A model generated the notes under the pieces. It was not told where the DNA came from and did not search any database. It saw only the letters and a program-made list of their open reading frames with translations. Below, piece by piece: positions 1 to 6,945 of a DNA stretch of 38,612 nt. The stretch is taken from positions 1 through 38,612 of the forward strand of contig JAADGH010000013.1 of the NCBI GenBank assembly GCA_013152475.1, given 5' to 3'. The position numbers and the translations under genes were made by a program. Source of the DNA: Planctomycetota bacterium. Lineage in GTDB: Bacteria > Planctomycetota > Brocadiia > JAADGH01. The first letter of the stretch is position 1. The number at the start of each line of letters is the position of its first letter.

Positions 1-713
1 ACGAACTCGTAGCCATGTTCGGGATCGCGCGCGAGCGCGTTGGACCCGCTGCCGGCGGAGAGGTCGCCATAGAGATTCGGGTATTTGCGCAGCAGCTCCG
101 GCAGTCGTCCGCCCGGCGTCACCTTCTCCTTCGGGTAGCCGCCCACCGCCGCTTCCTCGTCGTTGCTGATCTCGCTCCAGAAGGCGGGGGAGTGGCCGAA
201 GAGTTTCAGGTCGGGGAAGGTCTGCATCACGCGCTCCAGCTCGGGCATACCAGGTTCGGTGATGAGGCCGTAGGTGTTGAATTCCTGCCGGGCCATGTGG
301 AACGTCACGGGAAAGCCGACCTGTTCGCACCCGCGAAGCAGGTTCTGCACGCGGGGGTCGTCCCACTTCAGGTTGACCGTGAGCTCGCCCAGCCCCTTCG
401 CGCCGAGGGACTTGTAGTGGCTGAGGATCGGCTCGAAGTCGTACTTCAGGGAGTTCATGTCCAGGCGCGGGTCCACGTTGCAGAACTTGATGAACCGGCC
501 GGGGTGGTTGTCGCAGGCCTCGAAGACCTCTTCGTTCGACTGGACGAAGGGGAACGTCTCCGGCGACGTGGCCGGCAGGGCCACCATCCTGTCGATCCCC
601 TCGCGGTCCATGACCTCGACCAACTCCTCGGCGGTGGTCACCGTCTCTCCGCGTTGGGGGTGGATAAACCCTGGACGCAAAACCAGATGCTCGTGAATGT
701 CAATGACGGGCAT
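1..713 (-). CDS. Amidohydrolase family protein (amidohydrolase_2 type), partial
   Basis: A minus-strand frame opens with ATG at 713 and stays open to the left edge, so the C-terminus is missing (237 complete codons visible). The protein starts MPVIDIHEHL, giving the metal-binding HxH pair (H7, H9) typical of TIM-barrel metal-dependent hydrolases. Later histidines in FHMA and LFGHSP fit the further metal and substrate ligands of the amidohydrolase_2 group. No signal peptide is seen, so it is probably cytoplasmic. A GAGGA ribosome site lies 3-8 nt before the ATG. It is the last visible gene of a minus-strand run with the cupin and UroD-family genes. Substrate is unknown; hydrolase, lactonase and decarboxylase activities all occur in this family. 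Confidence 0.82.
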   Translation of the reverse strand, partial: MPVIDIHEHLVLRPGFIHPQRGETVTTAEELVEVMDREGIDRMVALPATSPETFPFVQSNEEVFEACDNHPGRFIKFCNVDPRLDMNSLKYDFEPILSHYKSLGAKGLGELTVNLKWDDPRVQNLLRGCEQVGFPVTFHMARQEFNTYGLITEPGMPELERVMQTFPDLKLFGHSPAFWSEISNDEEAAVGGYPKEKVTPGGRLPELLRKYPNLYGDLSAGSGSNALARDPEHGYEF

Positions 714-780
714 GTTCCTCAACCTCGCGAAATTAGACTGTGAATTCGGTCCTGCGCCGGACCGTACCAGAGGGTGCGAA

Positions 781-813
781 GACCTCCCGGAGGTCTGAGA
801 CCTCCGGGAGGTC
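781..813. repeat. Perfect 15-bp inverted repeat (REP-like hairpin)
   Basis: GACCTCCCGGAGGTC is followed by TGA and then its exact reverse complement GACCTCCGGGAGGTC. The hairpin lies between the cupin stop (821) and the amidohydrolase start (713). Each arm is itself nearly palindromic. There is no T-tract on either strand, so it resembles a dispersed REP-like element more than an intrinsic terminator, though it could attenuate transcription or protect mRNA 3' ends. Confidence 0.75.
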
Positions 814-820
814 ACGCTCT

Positions 821-1096
821 CTAACCGAACTTGTAGTGTTTGCGGACGGCCTTGTTGATCTTCCACGTGCAGGACATGCCGCTTGGGAAGGTGACGAGGT
901 CGCCCGCGTTGATCTCGACCGGCTCGCCGCCGTCTGGGGTGACGATGACGTTTCCCTCGAGGATATAGCACGTCTCCGGGTCGTCATAGGACCACGGAAA
1001 CTCCGACTCCTCCTTCGACCAGATGGGCCAGCTCTCCACGCCCATCTTCTTGAGTGTGTCGTCGGTGGGGTTGCGCACGATCTTGATCTCACTCAT
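821..1096 (-). CDS. Small cupin-domain protein (cupin_3/DUF861-like)
   Basis: This is a 91-residue single-domain cupin. The stretch CYILEGNVIVTPDGGEPVEINAGDLVTFPSG carries the conserved strand and turn pattern of small RmlC-like cupins (glycine-rich turn, then AGDLVxFP), best matching the cupin_3/DUF861 group; this is broken here only by description, not in the gene. A longer frame begins at 1126, but the ATG at 1096 (MSEIKIVRNP) is preferred because GGGAGGAG sits 5 nt upstream. The residue usually giving metal ligands near the first motif is not obviously histidine-rich, so a binding or regulatory role is as likely as catalysis. It sits between the UroD-family and amidohydrolase genes, probably co-transcribed with them. 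Confidence 0.8.
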   Translation of the reverse strand: MSEIKIVRNPTDDTLKKMGVESWPIWSKEESEFPWSYDDPETCYILEGNVIVTPDGGEPVEINAGDLVTFPSGMSCTWKINKAVRKHYKFG

Positions 1097-1152
1097 GTTC
1101 TCCTCCCGTTGTAACCATTTAGCCAAGTGGGTGACCGGGCACTCAGCCTCTC

Positions 1153-1220
1153 GTCATTCCCGCGTACGCGGGAATCTACGAGTGGTCGAGGGCCTGGATT
1201 CCCGCTTTCGCGGGAATGAC
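1153..1220. repeat. Dispersed palindromic repeat (CGGGAATGAC family)
   Basis: Ends GTCATTCCCGCG and CGCGGGAATGAC are inverted, and each half holds its own CCCGC/GCGGG hairpin. Elements of this look are common intergenic repeats in many bacterial genomes. It fills most of the gap between the cupin start and the UroD-family stop. Confidence 0.7.
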
Positions 1221-1282
1221 AACGCTTTTTTCGGGTCCAAACGTCGACCACTGCATTTGGCTCATTGCTTGCCTCCCGTTTA

Positions 1283-2710
1283 TCAGAACGACAGGAGCAC
1301 CTGCCAGATATACATGTTCGCCAGGCCGTCGGTGGATTCCCAGATGCGCTGGACGAGGTCCTTGTCGCCGGTGAGCTCGGGGAGCTCCTTGGCCTTCTCC
1401 TCCCAGGGGATGCACGCGCCGGGCTTGGCCTTCGCCTCGCCAGAAAATGGGGACAGACGACCCGCTGCGCTCGCGTCAGTCCCCATTTTCTGAGGCGGCG
1501 GGGAGGCGGAGGAGGAGTAGACGCCAAACTCGTGGCAGGCGTCGGTCATGGCCTTCATGTTCTCCACCTTCGTGTCGTTCTGCATGATGGCGCTGGCGTC
1601 CATGATGTAGCCGCCGTCCTGGGCCACCTCGTCGATGACCCTCTTGCAGAAATCGCGCACCTCCTTCGGCTTGCCATAGCCGAGCAGGACGTTCGGGATG
1701 CCGCCGCTGATGCAGAATTTACGGCCGAGCTTCTTGTGCACCTCGAAGATATCGCCCTGGTCCACATGGTAGACAATGCTCGCGTCGGGCAGCTCGAGGA
1801 AGCTGTCCAGGTGCGGGTCCCAGCTCCCCTCGGCGTAGAAGAGGGTCTGGTAGCCGTTGGCCCACAGCTCCTCGATGATCGGCTTGACCGTGGGCCAGTA
1901 GTGCGAGTGGAACTGCTCCATGTTCACGAAGGGCACGCACCCGCGATGCATCCAGTATCCGATCGGCACGGTCTTGTCCGGGCCGGCGCTGGTCATGGCG
2001 ACATGGAGCAGGTGAGGCATGAGGGCTTCGCACGCCTTCAGGACTTTATCCGGCTGCTCGAACATGTCCATGGTCAGGCCGATGTAGCCGCGCAGCTTGT
2101 CGGCGATGATGTCGAAGGGGGCCTTGAAGATGCCGGAGATGGCCGACACGGTGCCGGTCTCGGTCTTCATGCGTTCGATCTGCGGACCAAAGGCGCCGAA
2201 GTACTCCATCATGGCCATGGCGCCCTTGACGAAGGACAGGTTGTTGCGGTAGGAGGTCGGTTCGCCCATGGGGCTCACGTCATCCACCACGCGCGGCAGC
2301 CAGACGTTGTAGAGGAAGCCGGTCGGGTCGTCGATGAGGGCGTCGTATTCGTCTGCTTTCATGGATGCGTTGTCTTCCGGCGGCTCGCGGTACTGAAAGC
2401 CGGTATCGGGCGGAACGTCGATGCCGGGGATGCCGTAGTAGTTCAGGCCGATGGCCTGGGTGAGGCCGGTCCAGACATAGACCATGTTCGGCACGGTGGC
2501 ATCCCAGTCGAAGTCGGCGCAGCATTTGACGGTGGCGTCGAAGGCCTTCTGGTAGTCGTGGACGACCTCCTGGCAGGTGTAGCCGGTGTACCGGGCGATG
2601 AACTCGGCCACGAAGGGGCGGATGGGGACCTGATCGGGCTTCCCATTCCGCATGGCCGTGGTGTATCGGTTCAGCCGTTCGGCGTAAAGCTGTTCCATGT
2701 CTTTCGGCAT
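1283..2710 (-). CDS. UroD-family (uroporphyrinogen decarboxylase-like) methyltransferase
   Basis: A 475-residue protein of the UroD/cobamide-dependent methyltransferase superfamily. Family signs are the (beta/alpha)8 pattern, SGIFKAPFDII, PIGYWMHRGCVPFVN, a barrel strand ending LFYAEGSWDP, SIVYHVDQGDIFEVHK and CISGGIPN. True HemE is shorter and would sit with haem genes; none is here, so methyl transfer to or from a corrinoid is more likely than porphyrin synthesis (inference). ATG 2710 has GGAGAGG upstream and a TTGCTT/CATAAT promoter at 2765-2793. About 18-25 residues near position 407-424 are encoded by a palindromic repeat (1441-1492) that keeps the frame, just before the conserved-looking C-terminal tail PGACIPWEEK to LLSF. 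A second UroD-family gene lies at 20867-22033. Confidence 0.85.
   Translation of the reverse strand: MPKDMEQLYAERLNRYTTAMRNGKPDQVPIRPFVAEFIARYTGYTCQEVVHDYQKAFDATVKCCADFDWDATVPNMVYVWTGLTQAIGLNYYGIPGIDVPPDTGFQYREPPEDNASMKADEYDALIDDPTGFLYNVWLPRVVDDVSPMGEPTSYRNNLSFVKGAMAMMEYFGAFGPQIERMKTETGTVSAISGIFKAPFDIIADKLRGYIGLTMDMFEQPDKVLKACEALMPHLLHVAMTSAGPDKTVPIGYWMHRGCVPFVNMEQFHSHYWPTVKPIIEELWANGYQTLFYAEGSWDPHLDSFLELPDASIVYHVDQGDIFEVHKKLGRKFCISGGIPNVLLGYGKPKEVRDFCKRVIDEVAQDGGYIMDASAIMQNDTKVENMKAMTDACHEFGVYSSSASPPPQKMGTDASAAGRLSPFSGEAKAKPGACIPWEEKAKELPELTGDKDLVQRIWESTDGLANMYIWQVLLSF
1441..1492. repeat. Palindromic element inserted in frame within the UroD-family gene
   Basis: CAGAAAATGGGGAC at 1441-1454 is matched by its exact reverse complement at 1479-1492, with a 24-nt GC-rich centre that can pair partly. 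It lies inside the coding frame and encodes a Pro/Ser/Ala/Gly-rich stretch (PPPQKMGTDASAAGRLSP) unlike the surrounding fold. The frame continues on both sides. Confidence 0.75.
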
Positions 2711-2764
2711 TGTGGTCCTCTCCTTTCGATCCGGAGACGCATGGGCCGTGTCTTCGCGAGCCGA

Positions 2765-2793
2765 ATTATGCCGGAATGCGAGGGAAAAAGCAA
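2765..2793 (-). promoter_or_regulatory. Putative sigma-70 promoter for the UroD-cupin-amidohydrolase run
   Basis: On the minus strand TTGCTT (2793-2788), a 17-nt spacer and CATAAT (2770-2765) lie 55 nt before the UroD-family ATG. Spacing is ideal and both hexamers match consensus well. Confidence 0.5.
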
Positions 2794-2882
2794 GGCAGGA
2801 TGCCGCGCGGAGCGTATGTCAACTCTCTCGGTGAGATAAGAGTCCCGGGGCGCCAACGAAGCCAGACGACGGCGTCACCTGT

Positions 2883-3051
2883 GGAGTGCGCAAGCCACGC
2901 TTGCGCCTTGTCATCGGGAAGCCTCGCTTCCCGGCGCAGGCGCAACAACCGTGCGAGGCCGCACAGACGGCCTGACAATGACACGCCGGCAACACAAGAG
3001 CGGGAAGCATGGCTTCCCGCAAGAAAGGCGGCAGCATGGCCGCCGCACTCC
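2883..3051. repeat. Hairpin array bounded by 8-bp inverted repeats
   Basis: Outer ends GGAGTGCG (2883-2890) and CGCACTCC (3044-3051) are inverted. Between and overlapping them are five hairpins: 2888-2906 (GCGCAAGC/GCTTGCGC), 2915-2933 (CGGGAAGC/GCTTCCCG), 2956-2973 (AGGCCG/CGGCCT), 3000-3020 (GCGGGAAGC/GCTTCCCGC) and 3027-3044 (GGCGGC/GCCGCC). Three share the form AAGC-N3-GCTT. It looks like a composite non-autonomous repeat. Confidence 0.65.
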
Positions 3052-3270
3052 AAAGCGTCGACAAGCCCCCATCAGGAAGCATGTCGCTCCATACCCGAGA
3101 GAAGCGACACGCACCCGGAGTGGATCACGCCCTGCCTTGTGCGCGTCGGGGTTACTCGGCTCCCGCGAATTTCTTGAACTGATCGAGGAGATCGTCGTCC
3201 TTCTACCAGACGATTCAGGGCGAGGCAGGGAAAAAGTGCAGGTGGTGGTTACCCACGCCTTGCTCCCGAA

Positions 3271-4332
3271 TCAAACATCCACGTCCACGCGTCGCCCCGT
3301 CTCCGACGATTCGTAGATCGCGTCGATGATCTTCAGGACGCGCAGCGCGTTGTCCTCGTTGTTCACCGGCGGCGCGCCGTTCCCCGCGGTGTCCAACCAG
3401 TCGTTGATCAGGTCGAGGGCGACCTGGCCGCCGTAACCGCCGATAGACGGCAGGTTATGGTCCTCCATTTGCGGCGTCTTCATATCCTTGCGCATGTAGC
3501 GCAGGTTGGCCGGCGTCGTGGTCCAGTCGGCCCAGGCCCCCGTACCCTGGAGGGAGTAAAGCGTTTCGCCGTAGAATTTCTTCAGGTAGAAGCCGCAGAT
3601 CAGCGTGGCCAGCGCGCCGTCCTCGAACTCCAGCACAGCCGTACCGCCGTCCTCGACGGAGACCTTCGGTTCGCCGATGTGACCCACCTTGCCCGTGATC
3701 GACTTCACCTTCTGCTCGAAGAGGAACAGCAGGATATCGAGGGGGTGGCACCCCAGCCAGCCCACCATGCCGCTGCCGCTGTGTTCTTTCGCAAAAAGAA
3801 AATGATCCGGTCCTCGATCCTCGACCGACGACGTGAGCATCCGCACCTGCATGGCATACACCCGCCCGAATTCACCCGCCCGGATGCGGTCGCGTACCGT
3901 GGTCATGATCGGGTGGTAGCGCCAGGTGTAGCCCGTCGAAAAACGCACGCCGTTTTTTTTGATGGCCTGGGTGATCCGCTCCATGTCCCGGGCGTGGCAG
4001 GCGACGGGCTTCTCGGCGAAGACATGTTTGCCGGCCTCGGCGAGACGGATGCACACGGCCGGCTTTTCGGCGTTCGAGAGCATGACCATGGCGCCGTCGA
4101 AGTCGGTCTTCTCCATCAGTTCGTCCACGGTGTCGAAGGTGGGCACGGGTTTCTGCTCGGTCCCCTTGGCCCACGGCACCGGCGCGGCCGAGCCGGTAGT
4201 TCCCGTTCCATCGAATGGGCCTTTGGCCATAGCCACCAGCTCCACGTTGTCCATCAGCCCGATCGACTCGCGCCAGGCGCTGGCGTGGGGGTAGTCCACA
4301 CCGATCATTGCAATTCGAGCCTTCCCAGCCAT
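3271..4332 (-). CDS. Gfo/Idh/MocA family oxidoreductase
   Basis: A 353-residue NAD(P)-dependent oxidoreductase. The N-terminal Rossmann fold begins ARIAMIGVDYPHA, a variant of the usual GxGxxG. The family signature EKP is at residues 107-109 (HVFAEKPVACH), and the second conserved region GWLGCHPLDILLF supplies the likely catalytic H196. The C-terminal domain carries the beta-sheet substrate-binding pattern (TAVLEFEDGALATLICGFY). No signal peptide is seen. ATG 4332 follows the lipoprotein stop at 4352 by 19 nt, suggesting co-transcription. Substrate is probably a sugar or inositol derivative (inference from family). An A8 run on the coding strand (3953-3960) encodes IKKNG and could be slippage-prone. 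Confidence 0.88.
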   Translation of the reverse strand: MAGKARIAMIGVDYPHASAWRESIGLMDNVELVAMAKGPFDGTGTTGSAAPVPWAKGTEQKPVPTFDTVDELMEKTDFDGAMVMLSNAEKPAVCIRLAEAGKHVFAEKPVACHARDMERITQAIKKNGVRFSTGYTWRYHPIMTTVRDRIRAGEFGRVYAMQVRMLTSSVEDRGPDHFLFAKEHSGSGMVGWLGCHPLDILLFLFEQKVKSITGKVGHIGEPKVSVEDGGTAVLEFEDGALATLICGFYLKKFYGETLYSLQGTGAWADWTTTPANLRYMRKDMKTPQMEDHNLPSIGGYGGQVALDLINDWLDTAGNGAPPVNNEDNALRVLKIIDAIYESSETGRRVDVDV

Positions 4333-4351
4333 CGTTCAAACTCCCTCTATG

Positions 4352-4678
4352 CTATCTTCGTCTGACGTGGATGCCCTTGAACTCCTTTTTCGAGGACGTC
4401 TCCACATCGGTCACGCGATCTTTTTCGTCAAAGTAAATTGTAGCCTCGGCGATCTTGTTGCCGTAGTACGTGTACCGCCACATGCGGGGACTGGAGGCCG
4501 TTGGCGTGCCGAGTTTCATCTTGACGACCCACTTGGGCGTTCCTCGATGGATCTTGTCTGCGGCGGTGGCGACATCTTTCCATGTCGGGTTCCCCGCGGG
4601 AACGATCTTTTCCATGAACGAGCTGCACCCCGCAAACAGGACGCTCACGAATAGGAAAAGGCATGCAAAAGGTCTCAT
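4352..4678 (-). CDS. Small BamE/SmpA-like lipoprotein
   Basis: A 108-residue lipoprotein. The leader MRPFACLFLFVSVLFAGC ends in a lipobox with Cys18. The mature part has the short alpha-beta pattern of SmpA/OmlA/BamE-like domains: a helix, then KWVVKMKLGTP, a strand pair with WRYTYYG, then ATIYFDEKDRVTDVE. This similarity is by pattern only, so a role in outer-membrane protein assembly should not be assumed. It is the first gene of the minus-strand run and is divergent from the lipoprotein at 4846. An extended -10 promoter lies just upstream. Confidence 0.8.
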   Translation of the reverse strand: MRPFACLFLFVSVLFAGCSSFMEKIVPAGNPTWKDVATAADKIHRGTPKWVVKMKLGTPTASSPRMWRYTYYGNKIAEATIYFDEKDRVTDVETSSKKEFKGIHVRRR

Positions 4679-4701
4679 CTCGTTCTCACCTCGGTGGAAG
4701 G

Positions 4702-4710
4702 ATTATAGCA
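4702..4710 (-). promoter_or_regulatory. Extended -10 promoter (TGCTATAAT)
   Basis: The minus strand reads TGCTATAAT at 4710-4702, a perfect extended -10 (TGnTATAAT), with a weak -35 (CTTCCA) 17 nt further upstream. It is 24 nt before the lipoprotein ATG at 4678. Confidence 0.6.
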
Positions 4711-4845
4711 CGTGCGCTTTGCAATGGAAGCGATTTCCTACTCTTGGACGACGCCCCTTCCTTTTTTCGCTTGATTTATGGCCCCCTTCAGGGCAACATA
4801 TGCCGTTCGTTCAATCGGTTAGCAATTTGGAAAGGAAACGCGCAA

Positions 4846-5694
4846 ATGAAGGCGCATCATCTCATGTTATTATTTGTGGCGGCGGTGTTCCTCTTCTGTG
4901 TGGGCTGCGCGCAGGAGAACGTCTATTTCACACAAAACCCGAATTTCGACGAGGTCTGGCTCGGCACACTGGACGCCGTCAGCGATTACCTGCATGTTGA
5001 GAATGCAAACACGGAGACGGGGGTGATCATTGCGCGCTCGGACACTCGTTGGCTGCGCTCGGAAGCCAAGGTGGATGTCATCAAGGACCGAGGCGTCTAC
5101 TCCGTCGTGACGAAGGCTCGGGATGAAAAGCTCCGCGTGCTCCTCAAGCCCTCAGGGCTGCGCACGGGCGAGGAAACCGACCTCTTGGGCCAGAACAAGG
5201 GCCTCGAAAGAAAACTCATCAAAAACATCAAGAGACGCGTGCCCAAGAAGCGGAAGCACAAGTCTCCCAAGGAGGACCCCCTTGCCGGTGTTGTGGATGG
5301 TCTTGTCGATTTCGTCACCCCGCCCGTGCCGGAGTCGGGCTTTGTGATGAAGGTGATTCAGGGCGTGCCCTACGAACGGGTCTTCGACGAGACCGAAATC
5401 GCCATCAGCAACCACTTCGACATTCTGTCCTCCGACCGCGCGAGCGGGATCATCACCACGCGCTACTCGGCAGAGAAGAGCATCGACGGGATCATCAAGA
5501 TGCGGACGATTGCATTTTTGAAGAAGGGGGAAGGCGACAAGGCCACCGCCGTCTATCTCAAGATCGTGCGTGAGCGCTTCTGGGAAAAATGGGAATTCGA
5601 CCACAACCTTACGACCCAAGTCGATCTCGTCGGTTACGACAAGCGACTGGCAAACGTGATCCTCGATGACGTCGCGGCGCGGACGGCGCGATAG
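4846..5694 (+). CDS. Lipoprotein with two related domains, function unknown
   Basis: A 282-residue protein. ATG 4846 is chosen over the longer frame from 4663 because it gives a clean leader (MKAHHLMLLFVAAVFLFCVGC, lipobox Cys21) and has GGAAAGGAAA upstream. Two halves look homologous: NPNFDEVWLGTLDAVSDYL..ENANTETGVIIARS near residues 28-60 and VPYERVFDETEIAISNHFDILSSDRASGIITTRY near 185-220, each followed by strands ending in a VxLK/LRVLLK-type segment. A basic linker (KNIKRRVPKKRKHKSPK) joins them. The family is not recognised. It is likely anchored to the inner leaflet of the outer membrane or to the inner membrane and is divergent from the other small lipoprotein. Confidence 0.75.
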   Translation: MKAHHLMLLFVAAVFLFCVGCAQENVYFTQNPNFDEVWLGTLDAVSDYLHVENANTETGVIIARSDTRWLRSEAKVDVIKDRGVYSVVTKARDEKLRVLLKPSGLRTGEETDLLGQNKGLERKLIKNIKRRVPKKRKHKSPKEDPLAGVVDGLVDFVTPPVPESGFVMKVIQGVPYERVFDETEIAISNHFDILSSDRASGIITTRYSAEKSIDGIIKMRTIAFLKKGEGDKATAVYLKIVRERFWEKWEFDHNLTTQVDLVGYDKRLANVILDDVAARTAR

Positions 5695-5806
5695 GGCGAC
5701 AAGGGGTCAGGAGCACCGTGACCGCCTCAAGCCCCTTCTGCTCAACGTCCTGGCCGGAGGCGAAGCCACACCGCCGAAAGATTCTGAACGGCTGCCTGCG
5801 GCATCA

Positions 5807-5835
5807 TTGACAACCCTCACCCTGTGGGGTAGCTT
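5807..5835 (+). promoter_or_regulatory. Putative promoter for the M23 peptidase gene
   Basis: TTGACA (5807-5812), a 17-nt spacer and TAGCTT (5830-5835) lie 50 nt before ATG 5886. The -35 is perfect and the -10 weak. Confidence 0.45.
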
Positions 5836-5885
5836 GCGAACCGTTCGTGCGGTACCGAGCAGGCCCAATCCGAAAGGACGTGATC

Positions 5886-6914
5886 ATGAAGGCAAATCGC
5901 ACCCAGCGCCTGGACATCCAACCCATCCCGCGTGCAGTCTTTGTCCAGCTCGACCGCTGGACGAAGAGCTGGATGTATCACCTGAAGATACGCGAGACGC
6001 GCGGCGTGGCCGTGCGGATCGTCCAGGCGACATTCGACGTGATGGGAAAAGACGGCCTCCTCCGCCGGGACATCTACGACGAAGAGCGCCTCGCCCAGCG
6101 CATCAAGCCGATGACCATCATGCGCCACTGGCTCCGGCCGAGCAGCTACGAGCGAAAGGGATCGAGCCGCATCCCCGCCAACGGCGAGCGGCGCATGTGC
6201 GACCTCTTCTACTCCCACCACAAGACGCTGCCCGTCGTCGAGATGCGGCATGTCTTCCGATGCGAAGACGAGAAGGGCAAGACGTTCCGCGTGCGATTCA
6301 ACCTGCCCCTGATGGAGTCGAAGCAGCGCACGAAGCTCCGGCTGCCCTTCGGTGGACGATGGATCATGGCGCTCGGTTTCGAGTTTTTCGAGCACCACGG
6401 CCGCGGCGGAGGGCTGGGAAATGACTTCGTCAGGCTCGGCCCGGACTCCCTACCGTTTAAGGGCAAAGGAAGGCGCGTTACTGACTGGCACTGCTATGGC
6501 GAGCCGGTCCTTGCGCCGGCCGATGGGATCATTCGAGCTGTGCGACGCGATTCGCGCGACAACATCCCCCTCCGCCCCGTGGCGGACCGAGGCGAATTCA
6601 ACTACATCCACATCGAGCATTTTCACAGAGAGCAAACGTTCCTCGCCCACCTGAAACACAACTCCATCTGCGTCGACGTGGGGCAGAAGGTGAAGGCGGG
6701 GCAGAAGCTGGGCGAGTGCGGCAACACGGGAATTGTGACGGTGTGCCCGCACATCCACATCGGCTTCCGCGTCGGCGAGTATCCCGTGCCGCCCCTGTTT
6801 CACGACGTGCGCGTGTTCTACCCGGTAGAGCTCGAGGAAGGCGTCTACGCGCCCTCATCAGTGACGAAGAAGGCCGTGCTGCGGCATGGACAAATCGTCG
6901 AGAATGCGAAATGA
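5886..6914 (+). CDS. M23 (LytM-type) peptidase domain protein
   Basis: A 342-residue protein; ATG 5886 has AAAGGACG 8 nt upstream and removes 13 unlikely leading codons. The first 160 residues are a beta-rich domain of unknown type. The C-terminal half is an M23 zinc peptidase fold: GEPVLAPADGIIRAV (residues 205-219), LAHLKHNS (254-261), VKAGQKLGECGNTG and PHIHIG, whose H289-x-H291 gives the conserved HxH. The first metal motif is not the usual HxxxD; H170/H171 and D180 in HHGRGGGLGND may replace it. There is no signal peptide, which is odd for a peptidoglycan hydrolase, so the target may not be the cell wall or export may use another route. It is not clearly in an operon with its neighbours. 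Confidence 0.82.
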   Translation: MKANRTQRLDIQPIPRAVFVQLDRWTKSWMYHLKIRETRGVAVRIVQATFDVMGKDGLLRRDIYDEERLAQRIKPMTIMRHWLRPSSYERKGSSRIPANGERRMCDLFYSHHKTLPVVEMRHVFRCEDEKGKTFRVRFNLPLMESKQRTKLRLPFGGRWIMALGFEFFEHHGRGGGLGNDFVRLGPDSLPFKGKGRRVTDWHCYGEPVLAPADGIIRAVRRDSRDNIPLRPVADRGEFNYIHIEHFHREQTFLAHLKHNSICVDVGQKVKAGQKLGECGNTGIVTVCPHIHIGFRVGEYPVPPLFHDVRVFYPVELEEGVYAPSSVTKKAVLRHGQIVENAK

Positions 6915-6945
6915 ATCTGTGAAACGATGCACCAAGGAGTCCACA

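Larger units (their letters stand above)
2711..3270. other. Non-coding gap with hairpin array and a gene-tail relic
   Basis: No convincing gene is seen. The left part holds the UroD-operon promoter. The middle (2883-3051) is an array of short hairpins. At 3155-3202 on the minus strand 16 sense-looking codons (KDDDLLDQFKKFAGAE) end at a TAA (3152-3154) and are preceded directly by TAG, which may be the decayed C-terminus of a lost gene. Open frames here lack ribosome sites and are made of repeat DNA. Confidence 0.55.

Noticed and set aside
1265..2839. Long plus-strand frame
   Set aside because: Antisense of the UroD-family gene; high-GC shadow with no ribosome site or family pattern.
2710..3177. 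Plus-strand 155-residue frame
   Set aside because: Made mostly of hairpin repeats; no ribosome site and no recognisable fold.
3152..3205. Sense-looking gene tail (KDDDLLDQFKKFAGAE)
   Set aside because: Only 16 codons with a stop directly upstream; too short to call as a gene, so only mentioned in the gap entry.
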